Shown here one piece after another: positions 16,281-25,376 of a stretch of DNA of 64,000 nucleotides. The position numbers were made by a program, and so were the translations under genes. The stretch is from RYN-230 sp963834705 (GTDB lineage Bacteria > Actinomycetota > Actinomycetes > Streptosporangiales > Streptosporangiaceae): the NCBI GenBank assembly GCA_963834705.1, contig CAWICV010000008.1, forward strand, positions 124,001 through 188,000. Reading direction: 5' to 3'. Under the pieces are notes generated by a model. It was not told the DNA's origin and searched no databases. It worked only from the letters and a program-made list of their open reading frames with translations. Each line of letters opens with the position of its first letter. Position 1 is the stretch's first letter.

Positions 16281-17567
16281 TCACCTCCGGCCGAATCTCC
16301 GGTACGTGAGCACTGCACCGATGGCCGCCAGGACGGCAACAACGGCGATTGCGGCGACGCCGAGCGGCGACGGCCCTCCGGCAGGCGCACTAAGGTGAGG
16401 ACTGGGACGCGGGCTGGCTGACCGTAGCGCACTTGGCGTGGCTGACGGCGGCTTGGGTTTGCGGCTGTGTTTAGGCCGGTGAGTTGGCCGGCTGCAGGTA
16501 CGGTAAAAGACATTCAGATAGCAACTCCGCGCTACCATCCTGGCTGCATCCAGAGCTTCCGTACCGCTATCTCCAGGAGCTGTCCCAGGCGCGTCGTAAC
16601 GCCAGTCGTAGCTGGTGTCCGAGTCGAAGTACTCGATGGCCCTGATCCGGGTGATGCTATGCCGCAGCTCGCTCAGGGCATCCATCCACCAGGTCGCCCG
16701 GGTTGGCACCCCGCCGCTGTAGGCGGTGGCGGGCAGAATGCCCACCTCGCCAACCATGAGGGGCTTGCCGTATCCGCTAAATGTCTGATACCAGTCAAAA
16801 TTGCTAGAACCGCCACTTGTCGTGACAAGCTGCTGTAGGGTCAGCCAGCGATTTTTCGGATAGGCGTCGATACCGATCCAGTCAACATAACTATTACCAG
16901 GATAATATGGTACTGGATCCTGGGCCTGGCTCCCGCCGATACGTATCGGGTTCCAGAGCCACTTGACATTCGTCACATCGTGTACACGAAAGATATTAAC
17001 AAAGCGACGCCAGGCGGCAATAAACGTAGTGGGATTATTTCCGTAGTGGACATCGTTCCATTCGCTTCCCGTGAAATTGAATTCCCAGAAAGGCCGGATC
17101 AAAATATGCCCATAGGGGGAGAGCTGTGTTTTGACCGCGTTAGCGAAGCCGGTGATCTCCTTGTCGTACTTGCCAGCGGCTATAGCGGGAATGATTGTTC
17201 CCGGGTTATTTCCGGTGGCCCAGGATAGAACGACGAAGGGAACATGGTCACTTGCCAGTGACCAATGGGGGCCCGCAAGATCCGCTCCGGTCACGTGGGC
17301 CGGAAGATAATACATGTGCCCGTCAAATTTTCTGCCGAACTGAGACTCGCGGCTAACGAAATCACTGGGCTCGCTGGGTCTCGGTGCCGAGCGATCGAAG
17401 AAGTATGTGCCACGGCCAGCCGGGGCCCAGGTGGCAGCATTGATGGAAGTTGCTGCAGGCTGCCGCCGGATGGTGGAGTGCGAAGTCATGCCAGTGCTGG
17501 CGAAGGCCAGTACCAGTCCGACAGCTAGCTGTCGATAAGGAATCCACACTCCGTAACACCCCCGCAT
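16281..17567 (-). CDS. secreted GH26-like glycoside hydrolase with C-terminal membrane anchor
   Basis: This 428-residue protein has an N-terminal signal segment and a GH26-like (beta-mannanase clan) barrel. The candidate acid/base Glu is in LIRPFWEFN and the candidate nucleophile Glu in LMVGEVG; VDWIGIDAYP is also typical. A Pro/Ser-rich stretch (about 370-400) then leads to a hydrophobic helix (LGVAAIAVVAVLAAIGAVL) and a basic tail, a surface anchor without an LPXTG motif. Two GH26-like paralogues form the end of module A and another lies in module B. The likely task is trimming or release of the polysaccharide; the substrate is unknown. An alternative GTG start lies at 17549. Confidence 0.8.
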   Translation of the reverse strand: MRGCYGVWIPYRQLAVGLVLAFASTGMTSHSTIRRQPAATSINAATWAPAGRGTYFFDRSAPRPSEPSDFVSRESQFGRKFDGHMYYLPAHVTGADLAGPHWSLASDHVPFVVLSWATGNNPGTIIPAIAAGKYDKEITGFANAVKTQLSPYGHILIRPFWEFNFTGSEWNDVHYGNNPTTFIAAWRRFVNIFRVHDVTNVKWLWNPIRIGGSQAQDPVPYYPGNSYVDWIGIDAYPKNRWLTLQQLVTTSGGSSNFDWYQTFSGYGKPLMVGEVGILPATAYSGGVPTRATWWMDALSELRHSITRIRAIEYFDSDTSYDWRYDAPGTAPGDSGTEALDAARMVARSCYLNVFYRTCSRPTHRPKHSRKPKPPSATPSALRSASPRPSPHLSAPAGGPSPLGVAAIAVVAVLAAIGAVLTYRRFGRR

Positions 17568-18185
17568 GGTCCAGCCCCGATGAAGGGAGCTAGGAGAGAG
17601 TCGGTCGAGGCATTGTTGCTGCCGGCTTGTCGCTGATCGGCTGGACAGCCTGCCCGCCGCGGCCAGTTGCTCCCGTCCGAACTTTGCCGCGAAACCCTAC
17701 CAGGCCGATCATCGGGCACCACGCCCAATCGTGATTCGCGCGGGCGGTAAGAAGTCGTCTGCGGTCGTCGCGTGTCCCATCGTTATGGCGGTTCGCCCGG
17801 GGTGACAGGGCCATCAGTGATGGGGTGACAGGGCCATCAGTGATGGCTCGCGTCTTTGGCCAGGCTGGTGCGCATGTGCCCCGGTGCGCCCGGGCCGGTG
17901 CGGTCAGTTTGCACATCGTCCGCGACCAGGCTCACGCTGCATGGGTGGCTCGTCCCACTGGCCACGGTGGGCAATGGCTACCGGCCGCTAAAAGCTACTA
18001 AATCGATCGGCAATCCTTCTTTAGGGCCAACCGCCGGCTGTTACCTGGTTATGGGCGTTTCGCCAGCGTCGCCGCCAGATTTCAGGAAACATCAGGTAAA
18101 CCACGGCAGTGCGCAAAGCGTCATCTTCGTGAAGGCCGTGAGCACTGGCTGACCAGTGGACATCCCGGCGGTGAGGGGGGATCGC
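17568..18185. other. intergenic region before the exopolysaccharide module
   Basis: About 620 bp without a convincing gene. It contains a 23-bp direct repeat (GGGGTGACAGGGCCATCAGTGAT, two adjacent copies around 17799-17844) and moderately AT-richer sequence near 17990-18110 that may hold the module A promoter. Confidence 0.4.
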
Positions 18186-19691
18186 GTGGCTAGCGACGCT
18201 ACGCTGCATGGAGCGGCGGCGGATGACGCTGCCGTGCGGGCAGGGTTGATCCGGTGGGCAGTGGGTTCACGCGGCGAGTGGGGTCACTCTCGGTGGCTGA
18301 AAGCCTACCTCCTGGTCGTCGGCGTCGCTGACGGCATCTGTGCTCTCGCCGCCGGGCTCTTGGCCCTGGAGGCCCGGTTTGCCGACTGGCCCAACCGGCC
18401 GCGAGAATACCTGGTATTTACCGCGCTGCTGCCGCTCCTCTGGGTGGGGTCGCTGGCCGTGGCACGAGGGTACGACGCCAGGTTCGTCGGCCTGGGCCCC
18501 GATGAGTTCCGTAACGTACTGAACGTTGGCGCGACCCTCACCGCCGCCATCGCCATCCTGTCTTTCCTGACCAAGAGTGACATAGCTCGCGGGTACGTTG
18601 TTATTGCCATACCCTGCGCAACTGTTTTTGATCTCTTCGTCCGGTACGGCTTGCGCAAGAATTTGCACCGGCGCAGAAGGGCCGGAGCGTGCATGCGGCG
18701 GGTGATTGCAGTTGGTCCCGCCGCGCGTGTCGCCGACTTGATCGGGGAGATGCGTCGCGAGAAGTATCACGGCCTATCAATTGTGGGCGCCTGCCTAACC
18801 GAGGCAACCATGCTCACCGACATAGCCGGGATCCCTGTGTGGAAGGGTTTGGGATCTGTCTCGGCTGCCATCGCCCAGCTGGACGCGGACACGGTGGCGG
18901 TCGCTGCTTACCGTGACCTGAACAAAAAGCGGCTCCGCGAGCTCGCCTGGGAACTTGAGGTGACAGGCACTGACCTTTACGTGGCTCCCACCTTGCTGGA
19001 CGTAGCCGGGCCGCGCACGACGATCCGCCCCGTAGCGGGCTTGCCGCTGCTGCACGTGGACCACCCTGAGTTTTCCGGAATCCGCTGGACCATCAAGGGA
19101 CTCTTCGACAAGCTGGCCGCGACCGCGGCATTAGTGATTTCTGCGCCACTCGTAGGGGTGATCGCGTTGGTCATCGCGTTGCGCGATGGCCGGCCCGTGC
19201 TGTTCCGGCAATCCCGTGTCGGTAAGGACGGGCGCATCTTCACCCGCTACAAGTTCCGGACCATGGTGCTGGATGCCGAGCAGCGGAACACGGAGCTCCC
19301 CGGCGCCAGTGAGGGGGCCAGCCAGTTGGTCAAGCCGGGCCATGATCCACGGATCACGCGTACGGGTAGCTGGCTACGCCGCTACTCGCTGGATGAGCTC
19401 CCCCAGCTCTTCAACGTGCTGCGGGGCGATATGTCCCTCGTTGGCCCACGGCCCCCGTCGCAGGATGAGGTCGAGCGCTACTCCGACTACGCGCGGCGCA
19501 GGCTGGTGGTCAAGCCCGGGATAACCGGGCCTTGGCAGATCAGCAGACGCTCGGGTCTTTCCTGGGAAGAAACGGTCCGTCTTGACCTGCGCTACGTGGA
19601 GAATTGGTCGCTCGGACTCGACGTGCAGGTCTTGTGGAAGAGTTGCTCGGCGATCTTCAAGGCTCTGCCGCCTACTAGGAAGAAATCCTGA
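18186..19691 (+). CDS. polyprenyl-phosphate sugar-1-phosphate transferase (WcaJ/WbaP type)
   Basis: The 501-residue membrane protein has four N-terminal hydrophobic helices, a Rossmann-like middle (RVIAVGPAARVADLIGEM) and a C-terminal catalytic domain. That domain opens with a membrane helix and continues VLFRQSRVGKDGRIFTRYKFRTM, DELPQLFNVLRGDMSLVGPRPP and VKPGITGPWQ. It starts repeat-unit synthesis by moving a sugar phosphate onto undecaprenyl phosphate at the inner membrane face. GTG 18186 has GAGGGGGG upstream. The stop overlaps the next ATG. A close paralogue lies at 35153. Confidence 0.93.
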   Translation: MASDATLHGAAADDAAVRAGLIRWAVGSRGEWGHSRWLKAYLLVVGVADGICALAAGLLALEARFADWPNRPREYLVFTALLPLLWVGSLAVARGYDARFVGLGPDEFRNVLNVGATLTAAIAILSFLTKSDIARGYVVIAIPCATVFDLFVRYGLRKNLHRRRRAGACMRRVIAVGPAARVADLIGEMRREKYHGLSIVGACLTEATMLTDIAGIPVWKGLGSVSAAIAQLDADTVAVAAYRDLNKKRLRELAWELEVTGTDLYVAPTLLDVAGPRTTIRPVAGLPLLHVDHPEFSGIRWTIKGLFDKLAATAALVISAPLVGVIALVIALRDGRPVLFRQSRVGKDGRIFTRYKFRTMVLDAEQRNTELPGASEGASQLVKPGHDPRITRTGSWLRRYSLDELPQLFNVLRGDMSLVGPRPPSQDEVERYSDYARRRLVVKPGITGPWQISRRSGLSWEETVRLDLRYVENWSLGLDVQVLWKSCSAIFKALPPTRKKS

Positions 19692-20680
19692 TGCTTCGAG
19701 AATTCCTTCGATCCTCGGATGGCGCTCCAGCTGGGCCAGACGGAAGGTCCTTGCTGGCTGGCCTTGGCTTCCACCGTCTCACCGAAGCGCAGGTTGTGGA
19801 GCATATCGTTACGGCCAGCCTGGCCGGGCGGGGCGGCTGGGTTGCGACCCCCAACATCGACATCTGCCGCCAGGTCCAGCAGGACGGATCACTGCACCGC
19901 CTGGTGGCCAGCGCATCACTGATCGTGCCCGATGGCATGCCGTTGATATGGGCGGCAAGTCTGGTCCGCGAGCCCTTGCCGGAGCGGGTGACCGGGGCAT
20001 CGCTCATCTTTTCACTGACCGAGGCCGCAGCCCGGCAGCACCGCACGATCTACCTGCTGGGCGGGGCGCCTGGTGTCCCGGAGCAGGCAGCCGAGAAACT
20101 GCGGCACCGTTACCCGGGCCTCAGGGTGGCAGGAACGGATGCTCCACCGCTCGGGTTCGACGCCGATCCGCAGGCGGTTAGCGCAGTACGCGCTGATCTC
20201 GCCGTCACGGCGCCTGACATCGTATACGTGGGGCTCGGATTCCCCAAGCAGGAACGCCTCATCGCGCATCTGGCCCCTTTCTTCCCGGCCACCTGGTTCA
20301 TCAGTTGTGGCGCAGCGATCCCATTCGCGGCAAATGTGCTCCCGCGAGCGCCGCAGTGGATGCAGTCCACCGGTTTGGAATGGGCGTTCAGGCTTCTCAG
20401 TGAGCCACGGCGGCTTTACCGACGGTATCTGCTCCACGATCTGCCCTTCGCAGCCAGGCTGCTGGCCGCATCCGCAATGCTCAGGTACCGGCAGACGGGT
20501 GGCGACGCCGGTGTTCACCCATCTAATCAGGAATACCATCCGCCGCGAACAGAATTTCGGCCCGCAGAGATGGATGGCAGCTCTTTCCCGTCACCTCCGT
20601 CACCCGTACGGCCTTCTACAACCGAGTCAGAGTGGCGCTCGCCAGATAGGCATGGGGAATCCCTGAAACAGGACAAGTAA
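19691..20680 (+). CDS. WecG/TagA/CpsF family glycosyltransferase
   Basis: The 329-residue GT26-family protein carries TPNIDICRQVQQD, SLIVPDGMPLIWAA, YLLGGAPGVPEQAAE and VYVGLGFPKQERLI. Known members add N-acetylmannosamine(uronate) or similar sugars to a lipid-linked first sugar. It is coupled by overlap to the initiating transferase, so it probably adds the second residue. The C-terminal 60 residues are low-complexity and not conserved. Confidence 0.92.
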   Translation: MLREFLRSSDGAPAGPDGRSLLAGLGFHRLTEAQVVEHIVTASLAGRGGWVATPNIDICRQVQQDGSLHRLVASASLIVPDGMPLIWAASLVREPLPERVTGASLIFSLTEAAARQHRTIYLLGGAPGVPEQAAEKLRHRYPGLRVAGTDAPPLGFDADPQAVSAVRADLAVTAPDIVYVGLGFPKQERLIAHLAPFFPATWFISCGAAIPFAANVLPRAPQWMQSTGLEWAFRLLSEPRRLYRRYLLHDLPFAARLLAASAMLRYRQTGGDAGVHPSNQEYHPPRTEFRPAEMDGSSFPSPPSPVRPSTTESEWRSPDRHGESLKQDK

Positions 20681-20786
20681 CGGCTATCAAGGTAAAGATA
20701 GGACAAGGTTCGCTTAAGCGGGGAAACCATCTGCGGTCAGATGTTAGGCTGCAGACCCTGATACGCAGCCGGAAGCTGGATGACAC

Positions 20787-22439
20787 ATGACCAACACGCA
20801 ATCTACGATCGACATGCATCAGTACTGGGGCGTGCTCCGCGCCCGGAAACTGACGGTCATAATCACCACACTCGCAGCAATCGGGCTGGCGGCAGCGTAC
20901 ATCGTGTTGCAGAAGCCGCAATATACAGCACAAGCCAAGGTGCTCGTCAATCCCTTGCTGAGCCCGGTCGCGGCGAGCACGCCCAAGTCGAATCTGCCCG
21001 ATATGAACACCGAGCAGGCGACGGCAGATTCCACTCCGGTCGCCAACCTCGCTCGCGCGGCCCTGAAGCTGCCGTCAAATGACGGAGACCGGCTGCTGAG
21101 TCATCTGACCGTCACAGCGGCCACTACCGGCAACATTCTGCAATTCCAGTACACCGCAGCTGACGCGCAGCAGGCCGCCCAGTATGTGAACGCGTTCGCG
21201 CAGGCCTACGTCACCTACCGGAACCAAACCGTGCTCAAGCTTCTTGCTGCGGCCGTGGCGGAAAGGCAGCACACCATTGCGGTCCTGGAGGAACAGCTCA
21301 GGCATACTGGGAGTGCCCAGCGCACAGCGATGATGTCCCAGTTGCACGATGATGAAGTCCAGCTGGCGACGTTCCAGAGCGACCAGTCACTCGTGGACGG
21401 GGGACAGGTGCTCGGGACCGCGGTGCCTCCCTCCAAGCCGTCCGCCAAGAAGACCACGACGTTGATCATCGCGGCGGTGATAGGGCTGGTTCTGGGCATC
21501 CTGCTGGCCCTGATCAGGGAGGCCATGGACCGGCGCATCAAGAGCCCGGGCGAGCTGGGGAACCGGCTGCAGGCGCCTGTTCTGGGGGTGATCCCCAAGT
21601 TCAAGGAGCGGTCCCCGGATAGGTCTCTGGTCACCGTCAGTGAGCCCCGGGGGCCCGCCAGTGAGGCGTACCGGACGGCGGCCATTGCGCTGGAAACCGT
21701 GGCTGCCCGGGTCGGCGCGCGGGTCATCATGTTCGCCTCGCCCAAGGATGGTGGCGGCGCCACCACCACCATGGCCAACGTTGGCGCGGTCCTGGCTCAG
21801 GCTGGGCACCAGGTCGTCCTGGTCTCGGCAGACCTGCGGGATCCCACGCTGCATCAGATCCTCGGGCTGCAAAACGGTCGCGGGTTGTCGACTGCCGTGC
21901 TGGAGGGAAAGAACATCGAGCGGCTGCTGAAAGCTACCCGCGTCCCCAACCTCTTCCTGCTGAACGCTGGTCCGGAACCAGAGGATCCCGCGGCTTTGCT
22001 GTCCAGCCCCGGCACCGCGCAGGTCTTCGACTCTCTGCTAGCACTCAAGCCGGACTTCATCCTGGTGGACGCCCCGTCAGTGCTTTCGGTGTCCGATGCG
22101 ATGATCCTGTCCCGCCAGGTCAACGGCACCGTTGTCACCTGGAACGCCGAGGACTTCAAGGCCCCCGCCCTGGCCGGGGCGCGGGATCGGCTGGACCGGG
22201 CTGGGGCGAACATTCTGGGCGCGATCTACTCGTTCGATTCCGGCAAGCCGAGGAGTGGCGGGAGCCAGCTGGCCAGTGTGCCGCGTGCGCAAGCCGTGGC
22301 CCCCTTCGACAGGCGCCGGCCCGCGGTCAGTGCCGGCCCGGCCGAGGAGTCATTCGGCCGCATCGATCCTGTTCCGCCACGGGACCAGGTGGGTGCGGCG
22401 CCGTCCCGTAGCCGGGCGCCAGGGGGGATCCAGTCGTGA
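20787..22439 (+). CDS. Wzz/BY-kinase-like fusion with degenerate Walker A
   Basis: The 550-residue protein has a Wzz-type periplasmic/coiled-coil region bounded by two membrane helices (about 27-47 and about 228-248). A cytoplasmic CpsD/Wzc-like ATPase domain follows (EAYRTAAIALE, then about residues 312-480). Walker A reads SPKDGGGATTT where active kinases have a GKS/T core, so the lysine is missing. Walker A' is VSADLRDP and Walker B FILVDAP. There is no C-terminal tyrosine cluster. Polymer length control by the Wzz part remains plausible, but autophosphorylation is doubtful. A hairpin CATCTG/CAGATG lies upstream at 20728-20743. The stop overlaps the next GTG. Confidence 0.88.
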   Translation: MTNTQSTIDMHQYWGVLRARKLTVIITTLAAIGLAAAYIVLQKPQYTAQAKVLVNPLLSPVAASTPKSNLPDMNTEQATADSTPVANLARAALKLPSNDGDRLLSHLTVTAATTGNILQFQYTAADAQQAAQYVNAFAQAYVTYRNQTVLKLLAAAVAERQHTIAVLEEQLRHTGSAQRTAMMSQLHDDEVQLATFQSDQSLVDGGQVLGTAVPPSKPSAKKTTTLIIAAVIGLVLGILLALIREAMDRRIKSPGELGNRLQAPVLGVIPKFKERSPDRSLVTVSEPRGPASEAYRTAAIALETVAARVGARVIMFASPKDGGGATTTMANVGAVLAQAGHQVVLVSADLRDPTLHQILGLQNGRGLSTAVLEGKNIERLLKATRVPNLFLLNAGPEPEDPAALLSSPGTAQVFDSLLALKPDFILVDAPSVLSVSDAMILSRQVNGTVVTWNAEDFKAPALAGARDRLDRAGANILGAIYSFDSGKPRSGGSQLASVPRAQAVAPFDRRRPAVSAGPAEESFGRIDPVPPRDQVGAAPSRSRAPGGIQS

Positions 22440-23464
22440 TCCCGGGTTCCAGCACCTCCGACCCCGCACTTCCCACCCCTGAGGTTACTGGCGGCACAGC
22501 GTCAGCCTCCCCCGGTGCCACGGTGCAGGTCCGGTACATCGGCGGTTTTGGCCGCAGCGGGAGTACCATGCTTGACCTCGTGCTGGGCCAGGCCCCAGGG
22601 GTCTTTTCCGCTGGAGAGGTCCGCGAGATCTGGCAGAGCGGCCTGCAGGAGAACCGGCTCTGCGGATGTGAGCAGCCGTTCCGTGACTGCTCCTTCTGGC
22701 AGGCCGTCGGGGATGCCGGGTTCGGCGGATGGGACCGGATCCCCTTGCCGGACATCCTCCGGCTTCGCTACTCGCTGGACCGGCCGTGGTCATTCCCGGC
22801 GCAGCCACTGAGCGGCATGGTGGGGAGCTTGCAGTCACGGATCCAGGAGTACACCGCCACGCTGGAGCGCCTGTACCGGGCCATAGCCGAGGTGTCCGGG
22901 GCGAGCATGATCGTGGACTCGTCCAACCTGCCCTCGCACGCGCTCCTGCTCCGCAAGATGCCTGCCATCGATCTGCGTGTGATCCACCTGGTACGGGACA
23001 GCCGGGCGGTGGCCTGGTCATGGCAGAAGCGGGTGGAGAAGCTCAGGTCAGGAGGTCCCTCTGGGTACCTTCCCCAGTACGGCCCGGCTGGCTCGTCACT
23101 ACGCTGGATGTACTACAACGGGCTCACCCAGTCGCTCCGGCGGCTCGGTGTTCCTTACCATCTCGTCCGGTACGAGGATCTCGTACGCGATCCATACCAG
23201 GTCACTGCGGACCTGCTCGGCCACGCCGGGCTCACCGGGGAGGCCGCTCAGCCCAGCTACATCGAAGGCCACCGGGTCAGGCTCAAGCCAAATCACACCG
23301 TGGAGGGCAACCCCATGCGGTTTGTGACCGGCGACCTCGAATTGCGGGCCGATCAGGCATGGCAGCGCCGGCTGGCGTCGCGAGACCGGCGCATGGTCAC
23401 CGCGCTCACCCTCCCGCTGCTGCGAGCGTACGGCTATCCCGTGACGAAGCCAGCCAGTTCATGA
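22436..23464 (+). CDS. PAPS-dependent sulfotransferase A1
   Basis: This 342-residue sulfotransferase has the 5'-phosphosulfate loop IGGFGRSGSTMLD (near residue 36) and the 3'-phosphate motif LVRDSRAVAWSW. LVRYEDLVRDP and the NPMRF end are shared with its neighbour. CGCEQPFRDCSFW suggests a small Cys-containing insert. It transfers sulfate from PAPS to a hydroxyl or amino group. Its place inside the polymer operon points to a saccharide or lipid-linked acceptor. GTG 22436 overlaps the upstream stop by 4 bp. Confidence 0.88.
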   Translation: MIPGSSTSDPALPTPEVTGGTASASPGATVQVRYIGGFGRSGSTMLDLVLGQAPGVFSAGEVREIWQSGLQENRLCGCEQPFRDCSFWQAVGDAGFGGWDRIPLPDILRLRYSLDRPWSFPAQPLSGMVGSLQSRIQEYTATLERLYRAIAEVSGASMIVDSSNLPSHALLLRKMPAIDLRVIHLVRDSRAVAWSWQKRVEKLRSGGPSGYLPQYGPAGSSLRWMYYNGLTQSLRRLGVPYHLVRYEDLVRDPYQVTADLLGHAGLTGEAAQPSYIEGHRVRLKPNHTVEGNPMRFVTGDLELRADQAWQRRLASRDRRMVTALTLPLLRAYGYPVTKPASS

Positions 23465-24453
23465 CGGCAACACAGCGCCCCACCGTCCTGCTCATCGGCG
23501 GGGCCGGAAGAAGCGGCAGCACCCTACTCGACCGGTTGCTCGGTGAACTCCCTGGCTTTGTCGCGGTGGGCGAACTCCGGTACATCTGGAGCGAAGCCCT
23601 GGGGGAGAACCGTTACTGCGGCTGCGGCGCCCGTTTCCTCGACTGCCCTTTCTGGTCACAGGTGGGCAGCCGGGCGTTCGGTGGCTGGGACCGCATCGAC
23701 CCGGACCAGGTGATGACACAGGAGCGGTCGGTCGGGCGGCACCGCCATGTCCCGCTGCTAGCCATGGGTGGTGCCACCCCGGCCCGGTATGCCAGGCGAC
23801 TCGAAGGCTACCTCGGGTCGCTGAGCCCGATGTATGACGCGATCCGGGAGGTGAGCGGGGCGGACGTGATCGTCGATTCGACCAAGGACGCGGCCTATGC
23901 GCACATCCTCCGGCGGATGGGCGGAGCCGATTTCCGCGTCGTGCACCTGGTCCGCGACAGCCGGGGGGTGGCCTGGTCCTGGGCCAAGGTCGTCAAGTCA
24001 GACCCGGAGCATTACATGCGGCGCTTCTCCCCTCCGGTGACCGCGCTGCGGTGGGTCGGCTACAACCTGATGGTGGAATCGCTCGGCCGATTCGGTATCC
24101 CGCGACTGCTGCTGCGTTATGAGGACTTGGTGCGCAACCCGCAGGCAGCCCTCACCGCTGTCGCGTCGTTCGCTGGACGGCCGTTCGATCCCAAGGACTT
24201 GGGCTTCCTGGATGAGCGGAGCGCATCGCTCGGCACGCACCACACAGTGGCCGGGAACCCCAGCCGGATGACCGCGGGCCGGACCGGCCTCGTCCTCGAC
24301 GAAGCGTGGCGGACCAGCATGCCATTCGCGCAAAAAGCCCAGGTGACGGCGCTGACCTGGCCTCTCTTGCGGCACTATGCGCAGTCCGGCGGCCGCCCCA
24401 CGGAGAACGCTGCACACATCCCTACGGCACTCGAAGGGGCAGACGGACGATGA
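23461..24453 (+). CDS. PAPS-dependent sulfotransferase A2
   Basis: The 330-residue paralogue of the preceding gene has LLIGGAGRSGSTLLDRLL for the phosphosulfate loop and LVRDSRGVAWSW for the 3'-phosphate site. It keeps the Cys motif CGCGARFLDCPFW, LLRYEDLVRNP and NPSRM. The start ATG 23461 overlaps the previous stop and its stop overlaps the following ATG. The pair suggests sulfation at two positions of the repeat unit. Confidence 0.88.
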   Translation: MTATQRPTVLLIGGAGRSGSTLLDRLLGELPGFVAVGELRYIWSEALGENRYCGCGARFLDCPFWSQVGSRAFGGWDRIDPDQVMTQERSVGRHRHVPLLAMGGATPARYARRLEGYLGSLSPMYDAIREVSGADVIVDSTKDAAYAHILRRMGGADFRVVHLVRDSRGVAWSWAKVVKSDPEHYMRRFSPPVTALRWVGYNLMVESLGRFGIPRLLLRYEDLVRNPQAALTAVASFAGRPFDPKDLGFLDERSASLGTHHTVAGNPSRMTAGRTGLVLDEAWRTSMPFAQKAQVTALTWPLLRHYAQSGGRPTENAAHIPTALEGADGR

Positions 24454-25373
24454 CCCAGGCGGACTGGCCGTCGGTCAGCGCAGTTATCCCCACCCGGGAT
24501 CGGCCCGAACTGCTGGCCCGGGCCGTGCAAAGCGTGCTGAACCAGTCGTATCCCGGGCCTCTCGAGTGCGTGATCGTGTTCGACCAGCAGTCGCCGAAGA
24601 TGCCCGACGTCAAGGTGCCGGAAGGCCGGCCCGTCAGGCTCATCCAGAACGAGCGCACTCCTGGTCTCGCGGGAGCCAGGAACTCTGGCGCTGCGGCAGG
24701 CACGAGTGACCTGCTGGCGTGGTGCGATGACGATGATGAGTGGCTGCCTGACAAGCTGCGCCGGCAGGTCGAGGCGATGCAGCAGACGCCCGGGGCGGCC
24801 GTGGCCACCTGTGGTATCTGCCTGTGCGTGGGGAACCGCCGCCACCTCAAGAGTCCCGCCGCGCCCGGTGTCGTTCCGCGCGCAGCGCTGCTGCGGTCCC
24901 GCCAGGCGTGGATTCATTCCACGACGCTGCTGATCCAGCGGGACCGGTTCTTCGGCGATATCGGGCCGGTCGATGAAGCGGTGCCCGGCAGTTATGGGGA
25001 GGACTATGAATGGGTCCTCCGGGCCTCGAATGCCGGGACCATCGTTGCGGTTCCCGAAGCGCTCGTCCGGGTGTACTGGCAGACCTCGTACTACTCCGGC
25101 CGCTGGGACGTGATGATCTCCGGCATCCAGTATCACCTGGACAAGCACCCGGAACTGACTGATGACCCCAGGAACGCGGCCCGCATGTACGGGCGGCTGG
25201 CGTTCGCTTACGGTGCGTCTGGCATGTCCGGGCAGGCCCGCTCGTGGGCTCGCCGTTCCATCCGGCTCAACTGGCGGCAACCCCGCGGCTATCTTGCGAT
25301 ACTGGTCGCCGGCCGCCTGCTGTCGCCGCGCCGGGTGATGTCGGTGGCACACGCGATCGGAAAGGGCGTGTAA
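24450..25373 (+). CDS. GT2-family glycosyltransferase
   Basis: The 307-residue GT-A fold enzyme has SAVIPTRDRPELLARAVQSVL at the N terminus, RTPGLAGARNSGAA, and the metal-binding acidic cluster CDDDDEWLPDKL. The candidate base region is GSYGEDYEWVLRAS. It is cytoplasmic. It is the only classical GT2 in the window, so it probably adds the third sugar of the repeat unit. It overlaps the sulfotransferase stop (ATGA). Confidence 0.93.
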   Translation: MTQADWPSVSAVIPTRDRPELLARAVQSVLNQSYPGPLECVIVFDQQSPKMPDVKVPEGRPVRLIQNERTPGLAGARNSGAAAGTSDLLAWCDDDDEWLPDKLRRQVEAMQQTPGAAVATCGICLCVGNRRHLKSPAAPGVVPRAALLRSRQAWIHSTTLLIQRDRFFGDIGPVDEAVPGSYGEDYEWVLRASNAGTIVAVPEALVRVYWQTSYYSGRWDVMISGIQYHLDKHPELTDDPRNAARMYGRLAFAYGASGMSGQARSWARRSIRLNWRQPRGYLAILVAGRLLSPRRVMSVAHAIGKGV

Positions 25374-25376
25374 CGG

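Noticed and set aside
16281..16400. LPXTG sortase anchor on the GH26-like protein
   Set aside because: The C-terminal helix and basic tail are present but no LPXTG-like motif precedes them, so a simple membrane anchor is more likely.
17590..17916. Small antisense gene upstream of the sugar transferase
   Set aside because: No ribosome binding site, low-complexity product, and it spans a direct repeat; it looks like chance coding.
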